Origin: Clostridiales bacterium
GTDB lineage: Bacteria; Bacillota; Clostridia; Oscillospirales; Ruminococcaceae
DNA length: 64,000 bases
Direction: 5' to 3'
Assembly: GCA_019423685.1 (NCBI GenBank)
Contig: JAHZAY010000011.1
Coordinates: forward strand, 20,913-84,912
Below are positions 46,716 through 55,459 of the stretch, in pieces (position 1 is the stretch's first letter; every line of letters starts with the position of its first letter). The notes under the pieces are model-generated. The model was not told where the DNA came from. It searched no databases and saw nothing but the letters and a program-made list of their open reading frames with translations. The position numbers and the translations under genes were made by a program.

Positions 46716-48377
46716 ATGAAGAAAAGACTGCTTGCTCTTTTGATGGCCGCTGCAATGATGATGGCCACCGCTGCCTGCGGCTCCGAGCAAACAACCGCTG
46801 AGACCAGCACCGAATCCACCACCACCGAGGAAGCTTCCACCGAGGAAACTGCCACCGAGGAGACCGCTGAGGAGACCACCTCTGCCGAGGACAACGATAC
46901 CTTCACCGTCGCGATCAGCTATATGCCTGACTCGCTCTCCCCACAGACCGGCGGCTCGGACGACTATACCTCGATGACCCGTCCGCTGTTCGACCGCCTC
47001 TTCCTGGAAAACATTGAGGGCGGCCTGGACTACTACCTGGCTGACAGCCTGGAAGTTTCGGACGACGGCCTGACCTACACCGTTCACCTGCGCGAGGACG
47101 CCACCTGGTCGGACGGCACCCCAATCACCACCGCTGACGTACAGTTCAACGCTGACTACTCTGTATACCGCTACGGCTACAACCGCTACATCCGTGTAAA
47201 CGGCGTAGACGGCAGCATGAACATCGTCGACGACCACACCGTACAGTTTATCCTGCCAGAGCCGTACAACTACGAGCGCGTCGTCCTCTCCGGCATGACC
47301 CTGTATCCTTCCCACGTATTTGACGGCGATCCGGAAGCTCTGGACAACGCCACCGACTACTACATCACCCCTGGCTTTGTCACCTCCGGTCCATACACTG
47401 TCACCGAGATCAACGAGGACAGCTTCGTCTGCACCGCCCGCGACGACTACTACAGAGGCACCCCACAAGTCAAGACCATCGTCATGAAGGTTATCGGCTC
47501 CGGCTCCACCAGAGCAATCGCCTTTGAGAACGGCGAGATCGACTATATGCGTCTGACCACCGCCGACGAGATCGAAAAATACAGCGCACAGAGCGACAAA
47601 TACAACATGTTCTCCTTCCCGGAAGCACGTCTGAACTACCTGCAGATCAACCCATTTGGCCCTGCAAACCTCAACGACGAGCAGCGCCAGGCACTGTTCA
47701 TGGCAATTAACCCAGACGAAATTCTGGCCGCAGCATACGGCTCGGACGAGCTGGCAACCAAAGCAAACTCGCTGGTAACCCCAGAGATCAGCCTTTACAG
47801 CGAGGACACCGAAGCATACACCTTTGACCTGGAGCAGGCAAAGAGCCTGGCAGAATCCTCCGGCCTTTCCGGCATGACCCTGACCTACATCTACAACGCA
47901 GACCGCCCGAACATGGAAGCGATCGCCGTTGTACTGCAGCAGCAGCTGGCACAGATCGGCGTAAACCTCTCGATTGAGGGCATGGATTCCTCCTCCTTCT
48001 TCCCAAGATTCTTTGCTGCTTCCTCCTACGGCTTCAACGGCCAGGAAACCACCTGGGATCTGGGCACCAACGGTTGGGATTCGATGCGCGGTTCTACCCT
48101 CAATCAGGCTTACTCCTACCTCGACCAGACCGATGACGCTTGGGGCATGACCGAAGCTTGCGGCGAGCTGGCAGAGGCAGTCAACACCACCACCGACGAG
48201 GCAGAGGCAAAAGAGCTCTGCAACGAGCTGATGGATGTTGCGATGGATCAGTACCGCATCTACCCACTGACCTACACCAACTACGTTCTGGTTTCCCAGA
48301 AGAACGTAACCGGACTGGATTGCAGCCCGATCGTACCTGAGTTTGCCGATTACCTGGGCATCTCTGTAAACGGCTAA
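46716..48377 (+). CDS. Oligopeptide ABC transporter substrate-binding lipoprotein
   Basis: 553 residues. Lipoprotein signal peptide with lipobox ATAAC at about 18-22, then a Thr/Glu-rich linker and the SBP_bac_5 domain (family 5): LREDATWSDGTPITTADV is the hallmark segment, with RYIRVNGVDGSM and PYNYERVVLSG. It captures peptides outside the membrane for the two permeases and two ATPases that follow. RBS GGAGG before ATG at 46716. A hairpin after the gene probably gives it higher expression than the rest of the operon. Confidence 0.93.
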   Translation: MKKRLLALLMAAAMMMATAACGSEQTTAETSTESTTTEEASTEETATEETAEETTSAEDNDTFTVAISYMPDSLSPQTGGSDDYTSMTRPLFDRLFLENIEGGLDYYLADSLEVSDDGLTYTVHLREDATWSDGTPITTADVQFNADYSVYRYGYNRYIRVNGVDGSMNIVDDHTVQFILPEPYNYERVVLSGMTLYPSHVFDGDPEALDNATDYYITPGFVTSGPYTVTEINEDSFVCTARDDYYRGTPQVKTIVMKVIGSGSTRAIAFENGEIDYMRLTTADEIEKYSAQSDKYNMFSFPEARLNYLQINPFGPANLNDEQRQALFMAINPDEILAAAYGSDELATKANSLVTPEISLYSEDTEAYTFDLEQAKSLAESSGLSGMTLTYIYNADRPNMEAIAVVLQQQLAQIGVNLSIEGMDSSSFFPRFFAASSYGFNGQETTWDLGTNGWDSMRGSTLNQAYSYLDQTDDAWGMTEACGELAEAVNTTTDEAEAKELCNELMDVAMDQYRIYPLTYTNYVLVSQKNVTGLDCSPIVPEFADYLGISVNG

Positions 48378-48394
48378 ACCTTTTTTGCAGTCAG

Positions 48395-48431
48395 AAAAAA
48401 ACTGCCCTTGACTTCCAAGGGCAGTTTTTTC
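48395..48431 (+). terminator. Intra-operon hairpin after the binding protein
   Basis: Thirteen-bp stem AAAACTGCCCTTG with loop ACTTC, T6 at the end, located between binding protein and permease. Partial termination would raise the ratio of binding protein to transporter. Confidence 0.88.
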
Positions 48432-48450
48432 ATAACGAAAGGAAAGATCC

Positions 48451-49419
48451 ATGTTAAAATATTGCTTAAAGAAAGTCGGTCAGTTGGCAATCGTCATGTT
48501 GTTGATCTCCTTTTTTTCCTTCGCGATCATCGACCTTGCCCCCGGCGACATCTCCTCGATGTATCTGACGCCGGATATGACCGAAACCGAACGCCAGCTC
48601 ATCACCGAAAAGCTGGGCCTGGACAAGAGCATGCCGGAACAGTACTTTGGCTGGCTGACCGAAGCCATTCAGGGCAACTTTGGCGTATCGCTCTCCTACA
48701 ACACCCCTGTGGCGCCGATGCTGCTGCGCCGCCTGCCCTCCACCATCCTGCTCATGGGCACCTCGCTGCTGGTCTCTCTGCTGCTGTCCATCCCACTGGG
48801 CCTAATCGCCGGCTATAAAAAGAACACCTGGGTGGACAACGCCATCAGCAGCTTTGCCTATTTTGGCATGAGTATCCCGTCGTTCTACTTCGGCATGCTG
48901 ATGATTATCCTCTTCACCGCCACCCTGCACTGGCTGCCCTCCTCCGGCATGCACTCGGTCGGGGTGGATACCCCGCTGGACACCCTGATGCACATGATTA
49001 TGCCGGTGCTGACCATGGCGCTGGGCACCATGGCCTCGAAGATCCGCTATGTGCGCGCCAACACCATCGGCCAGCTCAGCGAGGAGTATGTCCTGGCCTC
49101 CAAGGCCAAGGGCTGCACCCCTGCGCAGATTCTGCGCCGCCATGTGCTCAAAAACACCCTGCTGCCGATCATCACCATCCTGGGCATGAACATGGCCTCG
49201 CTGGTCTGCGGCTCCTTCATCATCGAGAGCGTCTTTGGCTGGCCGGGCGTCGGCAGCTTTGCGATGGAGGCCATCGGCAAGCGCGACTATCCGGTCATCA
49301 TGGCCTACATCATGCTCTCCGGTTTCATCCTGGTCATCGGCAACTTTGTGGCGGATATCCTGTATTCCTTTGCAGATCCGCGAATCAAGAGGGGGATCGA
49401 CATTGCAAATGGAAAATAA
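48451..49419 (+). CDS. Oligopeptide ABC transporter permease, DppB/OppB type
   Basis: 322 residues with six membrane helices. Starts with the typical MLKYCLKKVGQLAIVMLLIS; the cytoplasmic EAA loop reads EYVLASKAKGCTPAQILRRHVLKN. It forms the channel with the next permease. GAAAGGAAAG precedes the ATG. Confidence 0.95.
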   Translation: MLKYCLKKVGQLAIVMLLISFFSFAIIDLAPGDISSMYLTPDMTETERQLITEKLGLDKSMPEQYFGWLTEAIQGNFGVSLSYNTPVAPMLLRRLPSTILLMGTSLLVSLLLSIPLGLIAGYKKNTWVDNAISSFAYFGMSIPSFYFGMLMIILFTATLHWLPSSGMHSVGVDTPLDTLMHMIMPVLTMALGTMASKIRYVRANTIGQLSEEYVLASKAKGCTPAQILRRHVLKNTLLPIITILGMNMASLVCGSFIIESVFGWPGVGSFAMEAIGKRDYPVIMAYIMLSGFILVIGNFVADILYSFADPRIKRGIDIANGK

Positions 49420-50335
49420 AGCCAATCCAATCACCTTTACCGAAGACTCCTTTGCGCGCATCCAGAAAAAGCCCAAGGAGCTGGGAACCGTCTATCACCG
49501 CAGCGTCTGGAAGGACATCTTTCACGAGATCAAGTCCAACCCCGTCGCCGTCTTTGCGGTGATCTTTCTGACCGTCATCATCATTGCGGTGCTGCTGGCG
49601 CCTTTGAGCCCCTATGACCCCAACCAGCTGGACCTCGCCAGCAAGTTTGAGGGCCCCTCGATGCAGCACCTGTTCGGCTGCGACTCCTATGGCCGCGACT
49701 ACTTCACCCGCGCGCTCTATGGCGGGCGCGTCTCGCTGCTGGTCGGCTTCTGCGCCATGCTGGTCACCGTCTGCATCGGCACCACCATCGGCATCCTCTC
49801 CGGCTATGTCGGCGGCAAGCTGGATATGCTGCTCATGCGCTTTACCGACATCTTTCTGGCCCTGCCCAGCATGCTGCTGATGATCGTGCTCAACACCATC
49901 TTAAAGCCCGGCATGGTCACCCTGATCCTGGTACTCAGCCTGTTCTCCTGGGCCTCGGTTGCCCGCATCACCCGCGCCGAGACCATGTCCGTCAAGGAGC
50001 GTGACTTTGTCATCGCCTCGAAAAATCTGGGCGCCAGCACCTCGCTGATCGCCTTAAAGCATGTGCTGCCCAACATCTTAGGTCCGGTCATCGTAGCAGC
50101 TAGCCTGGGCGTTGCCAGCGCCATCCTCACCGAATCCTCGCTGAGCTTTTTGGGATTGGGCATCTCGATTCCAAACGCCTCCTGGGGCTCGATGCTGCAG
50201 GAAGCACAGGCCAACATCCTCGATCAGCCGCAGCTGGCCATCTATCCCGGCCTGCTGATCCTGCTGACGGTACTGAGCTTTAACATCCTGGGCGACGTAC
50301 TGCGCAGCGCGCTGGAACCCAAGATTGTAAAATAA
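49409..50335 (+). CDS. Oligopeptide ABC transporter permease, DppC/OppC type
   Basis: 308 residues. N-terminal cytoplasmic stretch and first helix (PVAVFAVIFLTVIIIAVLLAPL), GCDSYGRDYFTRALYGGRVSLLVG signature of the DppC family, and EAA loop RDFVIASKNLGAS. The ATG at 49409 overlaps the first permease by 11 bases. A TTG six bases earlier has better RBS spacing (GGGGG, 7 bases) and could be the true start. Confidence 0.93.
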   Translation: MENKANPITFTEDSFARIQKKPKELGTVYHRSVWKDIFHEIKSNPVAVFAVIFLTVIIIAVLLAPLSPYDPNQLDLASKFEGPSMQHLFGCDSYGRDYFTRALYGGRVSLLVGFCAMLVTVCIGTTIGILSGYVGGKLDMLLMRFTDIFLALPSMLLMIVLNTILKPGMVTLILVLSLFSWASVARITRAETMSVKERDFVIASKNLGASTSLIALKHVLPNILGPVIVAASLGVASAILTESSLSFLGLGISIPNASWGSMLQEAQANILDQPQLAIYPGLLILLTVLSFNILGDVLRSALEPKIVK

Positions 50336-50345
50336 GGAGGAAACT

Positions 50346-51383
50346 ATGAGTACACTTGTCAACATCAAAGAGCTTTCCGTCTCTTATTTTACCTATGCGG
50401 GCGAGGTACAGTCGGTGCGCGGCGTCACCTTTGACATCGAGCGCGGCAAAACCACCGCCATCGTCGGCGAGTCCGGCTGCGGCAAATCGGTCACCTCCAA
50501 GTCGCTGATGGGCCTGATCGAAAAGCCGGGCGTCCTCAAACAGGGCAGCCAGATCCTCTATGAGGGCAAGAGCATCCTCGACTTTACCGACAAGGAGTGG
50601 TACGCCTTCCGCGGCAGGGAATGTTCGATGATCTTCCAGGACGCGCTGGTATCGCTCAACCCCACCATGATGGTGGGCAAGCAGATTATGGAAAATCTGA
50701 AAAACCACAACGACGAAAACTTAACTCAGCAGCAGATTCAGCACAAGGCACAGGAGATGCTGGAGCTGGTGGGCATCCCGGACGCACAGGCGTGCATGCA
50801 CAAATACCCGCACGAGCTCTCCGGCGGCATGCGCCAGAGGGTGATGATCGCCACCGCCCTGATCACCAGCCCCAAGCTGCTGATCGCCGACGAGCCGACC
50901 ACCTCGCTGGACGTCACCATCCAGGCCCAGATTCTGGAGCTGATGAAGCAGCTGCAGCAGAAGATGGGCATGGCCATCATCATGATTACCCACGACCTGG
51001 GCGTTGTGGCGGACATGGCCGACGAGATCGTGGTCATGTATGCCGGCAAGATCGTGGAGAAGGGCAGCAGCGACGACATCTTCTATCACCCGCATCACCC
51101 CTACACCTGGGCGCTGATGAACTCGGTGCCGCGCCTGGATCTGGACAACAAAAAGGAGCTGGTCACCATCGAGGGCAGCATCCCGGACATGATCCATCCG
51201 CCCAAGGGCTGTGCTTTTTGCAGCCGCTGCCCCTACGCGATGAATGTCTGTGCCGAGCACGAACCACAGATCCAGCAGATCGGCGGCGAGCACGGCAACC
51301 ACGAGGTCAGCTGCTGGCTGATGGACCCGCGCGCCGACCGTTCCGGCGTGCCGTTTGAGATTGGAGGTGCCGTACATGCATAA
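50346..51383 (+). CDS. Oligopeptide ABC transporter ATPase, DppD/OppD type
   Basis: 345 residues. Walker A GESGCGKS, Q-loop IFQDALVSLNPTM, signature LSGGMRQRVMIA, Walker B LLIADEPTTSLDV, H-loop ITHDL. The C-terminal oligopeptide-transporter extension has the cysteine cluster CAFCSRCPYAMNVC that can hold an iron-sulfur cluster in DppD/DppF proteins. Stop overlaps the next start by 8 bases. Confidence 0.96.
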   Translation: MSTLVNIKELSVSYFTYAGEVQSVRGVTFDIERGKTTAIVGESGCGKSVTSKSLMGLIEKPGVLKQGSQILYEGKSILDFTDKEWYAFRGRECSMIFQDALVSLNPTMMVGKQIMENLKNHNDENLTQQQIQHKAQEMLELVGIPDAQACMHKYPHELSGGMRQRVMIATALITSPKLLIADEPTTSLDVTIQAQILELMKQLQQKMGMAIIMITHDLGVVADMADEIVVMYAGKIVEKGSSDDIFYHPHHPYTWALMNSVPRLDLDNKKELVTIEGSIPDMIHPPKGCAFCSRCPYAMNVCAEHEPQIQQIGGEHGNHEVSCWLMDPRADRSGVPFEIGGAVHA

Positions 51384-52347
51384 TCCGCAAGCAGAGCTGG
51401 AGGTCACCAACCTCTGCAAATATTACAAGGCCGGCAAAAAGAAGCTGCTCAAGGCGGTGGACGACATCTCGTTTACCATCTACAAGGGCGAGACGCTGGG
51501 CATCGTCGGCGAGTCCGGCTGCGGCAAGACCACCTGCGGCAAGACCTGCATCGGCATGTTGCAGCCCACCTCCGGCAAGGTGCTCTATCGCGGCAAGGAC
51601 GTCCACCACCTGACCAAAAAGGAGCGCTTTGACTTCACCGGTCAGGTACAGATGATCTTCCAGGACCCTTACGCCTCGCTGGACCCACACCAGAAGGTCT
51701 ATGATATTGTGGCGGAGGGCATCCGCATCCACAAGCTGGCCGCCTCCCAGAAGCAGGAGGAACAGATGGTGCTGGAGCTTTTGGACATGGTGGGACTCAA
51801 CTCGGAGCACGCCATGCGCAACGTCCACGAATTTTCCGGCGGCCAGCGCCAGCGCATCGGCATCGCCCGCGCACTGGCGGTCAACCCTGCCTTTTTGTTC
51901 TGCGATGAGCCGATCTCCGCGCTGGACGTCTCGATCCAGGCCCAGATCATCAACCTGCTCATCAAGCTGCAAAAGGAGCGCGATCTGACCATGCTCTTCA
52001 TCGCCCACGACCTGTCGATGGTCAAGCACATCTCCGACCGCATCGCCGTCATGTACCTGGGCAATATGGTGGAGCTCTCCCCTGCGGCTGACCTGTACCG
52101 CCGCCCGCTGCACCCCTACACCGAGGCGCTGCTCTCGGCGGTGCCCATCGCCGACCCCGTCGCCTCCCGCCAGCGCAAAAAGATCATGCTCAGCGGCGAT
52201 GTCCCCTCCCCGGTCAATCCGCCGGCGGGCTGCCGCTTCAGCGGCCGCTGCAGCAAGTGCACCGACATCTGCCGCACCCAAAAACCACCGCTTCGCGAGA
52301 TCGAGCCAGGTCACTTTGTGGCCTGCCACCTCTACAATACGCTGTAA
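51376..52347 (+). CDS. Oligopeptide ABC transporter ATPase, DppF/OppF type
   Basis: 323 residues. Walker A GESGCGKT, QMIFQDPYASLDPH, signature FSGGQRQRIGIARAL, Walker B FLFCDEPISALDV and the C-terminal cysteine motif CRFSGRCSKCTDIC. It pairs with the DppD-type ATPase as a heterodimer. GGAGGTGCC precedes the ATG, which lies inside the preceding gene. Confidence 0.96.
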   Translation: MHNPQAELEVTNLCKYYKAGKKKLLKAVDDISFTIYKGETLGIVGESGCGKTTCGKTCIGMLQPTSGKVLYRGKDVHHLTKKERFDFTGQVQMIFQDPYASLDPHQKVYDIVAEGIRIHKLAASQKQEEQMVLELLDMVGLNSEHAMRNVHEFSGGQRQRIGIARALAVNPAFLFCDEPISALDVSIQAQIINLLIKLQKERDLTMLFIAHDLSMVKHISDRIAVMYLGNMVELSPAADLYRRPLHPYTEALLSAVPIADPVASRQRKKIMLSGDVPSPVNPPAGCRFSGRCSKCTDICRTQKPPLREIEPGHFVACHLYNTL

Positions 52348-52392
52348 ACCCATCGACCCTCTAAGCTTACATCAACAAGAAGGAGAATCCAA

Positions 52393-53544
52393 ATGGAAGT
52401 TATCAAAACCCTCCCCGATATTTTCGAGGAATTTGGCGACCAGCGCCGCAAATCGTTCCTGCACGCCTACGAGATCAAGCAGAAGAACATCCCCTTTGTC
52501 GGCACCTTCTGCACCTACACCCCAACCGAGGTCATCATGGCAGCCGGCGCCATCCCGGTCGGCCTGTGCTCCTTTTCTGACGAGACCATCCCGGAAGCAG
52601 AGCAGGATCTGCCCCGCAACCTCTGCCCGCTGATCAAATCGAGCTACGGCTTTGCCAAGACCCAGAAGTGCCCGTTCTTCTACTTCTCCGACCTGATTAT
52701 CGGTGAGACCACCTGCGACGGCAAGAAGAAGATGTACGAGATGCTGGGCCAGATCAAGGACACCTACACCATGGAGCTGCCAAACCGTCAGTCTCCGATG
52801 GGCCGCAAGCTCTGGCGCGAGGAGGTCATCGCCCTCAAGAACAAGCTGGAGGAGAAGTTCGGCGTCGAGATCACCGAAGAAAAGCTGCGCGAACAGGTAC
52901 ATCTGTCCAACCAGAACCGCCTGGCTCTTCGCCACTTCTATGAGCTGATGAAGCTCGATCCGCCTCCGATGGCCGGCTCCAACCTGTACGCGGTGCTCTA
53001 CGGCTCCAACTTCAAATTCAACCGCCAGCAGGCCATCGACGAGGTCAACGCCCTGACCGAGCGCATCAAGGCCGAATATGACGCCGGCAACCGCCCGGTG
53101 GAGAAGCGCCCGCGCATTCTGGTCACCGGCTGCCCGATCGGCGGCAACGCCATGAAGGTAGTCAAGAGCATCGAGGCCAACGGCGGCAACGTCGTCTGCT
53201 ATGAGAACTGCAGCGGTGCAAAATCGGTCGACGAGCTGATCCGCGAGGACACCGACGACATCTATGGCGCAATTGCCGACCGCTACCTCAACATCGGCTG
53301 CTCCTGCATGACCCCGGACGAGAACCGCTTCAAGCTGCTGGGCCGTCTGCTGGACGAGTACAAGATCGACGCCGTGGTCGAGGTCATCCTGCAGGCCTGC
53401 CACACCTACAACGTCGAGTCCTACTACATCAAAAAGTTTGTCACCGAGCGCGGCATCCCCTACATGTCGGTCGAGACCGATTACTCCTCCTCCGACATCG
53501 GCCAGCTCAACACCCGCTGCGCCGCCTTCATCGAAATGCTCTAA
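52393..53544 (+). CDS. Double-cubane-cluster type reductase (2-hydroxyacyl-CoA dehydratase family)
   Basis: 383 residues of the HgdB/FldC-BadD superfamily. Characteristic positions: FVGTFCTYTPTEVIMAAG near residue 40, NLCPLIKSSYGF, ETTCDGKKKMYE, TGCPIGG and ACHTYNVES, with cysteines suited to bind an iron-sulfur cluster. As a single-subunit protein of this length it fits the double-cubane-cluster reductases (YjiM-like) rather than two-subunit dehydratases. Such enzymes need an ATP-driven activator of the BadF type; none is in the window. It follows the transporter genes after 45 bases and may be co-transcribed. Confidence 0.85.
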   Translation: MEVIKTLPDIFEEFGDQRRKSFLHAYEIKQKNIPFVGTFCTYTPTEVIMAAGAIPVGLCSFSDETIPEAEQDLPRNLCPLIKSSYGFAKTQKCPFFYFSDLIIGETTCDGKKKMYEMLGQIKDTYTMELPNRQSPMGRKLWREEVIALKNKLEEKFGVEITEEKLREQVHLSNQNRLALRHFYELMKLDPPPMAGSNLYAVLYGSNFKFNRQQAIDEVNALTERIKAEYDAGNRPVEKRPRILVTGCPIGGNAMKVVKSIEANGGNVVCYENCSGAKSVDELIREDTDDIYGAIADRYLNIGCSCMTPDENRFKLLGRLLDEYKIDAVVEVILQACHTYNVESYYIKKFVTERGIPYMSVETDYSSSDIGQLNTRCAAFIEML

Positions 53545-53561
53545 TCCTGCCTGTGCAGCGC

Positions 53562-53597
53562 AAAAAACACCTCCGGTTTTGGCGGAGGTGTTTTTTT
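53562..53597 (+). terminator. Terminator after the reductase
   Basis: Stem AAAACACCTCCG/CGGAGGTGTTTT with 7-base loop and T7. Confidence 0.92.
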
Positions 53598-53710
53598 ATC
53601 CCCTTTTGTCCTTTAGGACAAAGAGGATCTGGCCAAAGCACCAAAAAAAATTGTGAAAATGGTGCAAAATGATCCCCTAAAAAGCGACTTTGTGTAAAAA
53701 ATAACAATAA

Positions 53711-53754
53711 CTTTGTCAATTTAACTTGACAAAGCAGATGTGGGAGAGTAAGAT
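53711..53754 (+). promoter_or_regulatory. FabG-like gene promoter with palindromic operator
   Basis: Perfect inverted repeat with 9-bp arms CTTTGTCAA/TTGACAAAG around a 6-base centre (53711-53734). Its right arm contains the -35 box TTGACA of a promoter (17 bases, TAAGAT at 53749-53754). A repressor bound here would block RNA polymerase. The regulator is unknown. Confidence 0.8.
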
Positions 53755-53828
53755 TAGCGTGTAAAAAGCGATTGGGCGTTGCGGCCGCGGCCCACATGCG
53801 AGCATTAAAAATGGGAGGTTGTATCATT

Positions 53829-54584
53829 ATGGGAAAGACAGCAATTATCACCGGCGGCTCTCGCGGTATCGGCAGAGCGCTTGCCCTGAAGCTGGGCGAG
53901 CTTGGCTACAACGTCGTCATCAACTATAGAAGCGACAGCTCGAAGGCAAAATCGGAAGAGCTGGCAAAAGAGCTGGAAAGCACCTATCACGTCGAGACGC
54001 TGATCGTCAAGGCGGATGTCAGCAGCTATGCGCACTGTGAAGAGCTGGTCAAGGCCACAACCGAAAAGTTTGGCGACCAGATCGACGTGCTGGTCAACAA
54101 CGCCGGCATCACCAACAACTGCAACTGGATCGACATCAAGCCCGAGGACTATGAGCAGGTCATCGCGACCAACCTGATGAGCTTTCTGCACATGACCCAT
54201 CTGGTGCTCCCTCACATGGTCAACCACAGCGATAAGGACCATCAGTGCGTCATCTGCAACATCTCCTCGGTCGGCGGCATGACCGGCGTCATCAACCAGG
54301 CCGACTACTGCGCGGCAAAATCGGGCGTCATCGGCCTGACCCGCGCGCTGGCTCTGGAATATGCCGGCAGAGGGGTGCGCGTCAACGCCATCGCCCCCGG
54401 CATGATTATGACCGACATGCTGCGCGGCATCAACCAGGATGAGCTGCACGCCCTGGCCTCCACCATCCCGGAGGGCTACATCGGAGACGTCTCGGACATC
54501 GCGGGCGCGCTGGGCTATATCCTCACCGCCCCGTACCTGACCGGTCAGGTCATCTCCCCGAACGGCGGCTTTGTCCTGCAATAA
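53829..54584 (+). CDS. Short-chain dehydrogenase, FabG-like 3-oxoacyl reductase
   Basis: 251 residues. Nucleotide motif TGGSRGIGRAL, NNAG at about 90, catalytic Ser in CNISSVGGMTG and YCAAKSG with the Tyr-x-x-x-Lys pair, and the late GMIMTDML. Closest to FabG-type reductases of fatty acid synthesis, but it stands alone rather than in a fab cluster, so a different keto or hydroxy substrate is possible. GGAGG before ATG at 53829. Confidence 0.88.
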   Translation: MGKTAIITGGSRGIGRALALKLGELGYNVVINYRSDSSKAKSEELAKELESTYHVETLIVKADVSSYAHCEELVKATTEKFGDQIDVLVNNAGITNNCNWIDIKPEDYEQVIATNLMSFLHMTHLVLPHMVNHSDKDHQCVICNISSVGGMTGVINQADYCAAKSGVIGLTRALALEYAGRGVRVNAIAPGMIMTDMLRGINQDELHALASTIPEGYIGDVSDIAGALGYILTAPYLTGQVISPNGGFVLQ

Positions 54585-54604
54585 CCTAACAAAAGGCAGA
54601 TAAA

Positions 54605-54637
54605 AAGATCCCCCTTTTAAAAAAGGGGGATCTTTTT
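54605..54637. terminator. Terminator between converging genes
   Basis: Stem AAGATCCCCCTTTT/AAAAGGGGGATCTT with a minimal loop and T7. Confidence 0.88.
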
Positions 54638-55324
54638 TTATGCCGGTTGTGTGCCGTGCAGCAGCGCAAAGAGCTTTGCGGTGCGGTAGAGGTAGATTAA
54701 CAGCAGGATGGAGATGACCAACATCACGATCCCCAGCACGCCCAGCAGGAGCAGCAGGAGGATCAGCAGCGGCGCCGCGCCGACCAAAAACAGCAGCGTG
54801 ATGCCCAAGACCAAAAGGGCGGTGAGGCCGAAGATGGTGTAGAGGTACCACCGCCACAGCTTTTGCCAGTTTTGGGAGAGCTTTGGGTCATAGGGGGAGA
54901 CTAAGTTTGCGCTGGCCGAGAGCAGGCGGTAGGTGGCGTACAGCCCCACCAGCACGCCGGGCAGCGAGAGCAGCAGCGTCCATGCGCCGTCCTGGCCGTG
55001 CCAGGAGAGGGCGCTCAAGGCAAAGGCGATCAATCCCGCTGCAATTTGCAGGATGCCGGCGCTGCGAAACTGCGGCTCGGCCTTGGCAAGGCGCATCATG
55101 ACAGCGCCGCTGCCAATCCCCAAAGCCAGTTTCAAAAGCAGCCCCGGCCAGTACAGGGCGGGCAGCCACCCGGCCACCCGCTCGTCGGTCATCAGCGACG
55201 GGATATTGCCCAGCAGGCTCAGCCAAAACAGCGCCCAAAAGCACCGGCTCCAAAGGCCAAACGCCTCCCTTAGCTGCTCGGAATAGACCGGCTGCTGCAT
55301 CGGTTCCATCGGGTTTTCGTTCAT
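54638..55324 (-). CDS. Polytopic membrane protein, unknown
   Basis: 228 residues with about six hydrophobic helices, the last two rich in Leu/Ile (APLLILLLLLLGVLGIVML). A short Met/Pro/Gln-rich N-terminus precedes them. ATG at 55324 lies eight bases after AAAGGAGG; a GTG two codons earlier is too close. No family is recognised. It is alone, with a terminator overlapping its stop. Confidence 0.7.
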   Translation of the reverse strand: MNENPMEPMQQPVYSEQLREAFGLWSRCFWALFWLSLLGNIPSLMTDERVAGWLPALYWPGLLLKLALGIGSGAVMMRLAKAEPQFRSAGILQIAAGLIAFALSALSWHGQDGAWTLLLSLPGVLVGLYATYRLLSASANLVSPYDPKLSQNWQKLWRWYLYTIFGLTALLVLGITLLFLVGAAPLLILLLLLLGVLGIVMLVISILLLIYLYRTAKLFALLHGTQPA

Positions 55325-55459
55325 CTGCACAACCTCCTTTGATTCGATCGCTTGGTACCTCTCAGGATAGCACGCGCCGGTGCGCCTGGCAAGACAAATG
55401 CAAAAACTTTGTCAAATGTACCACCTTCCCATCAGCGCCTTGTGCACTATGCTGTAGCC

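Noticed and set aside
46668..48452. A 594-codon frame opposite the peptide-binding lipoprotein
   Set aside because: Shadow of a well-supported gene; Val/Gly-rich nonsense protein without RBS.
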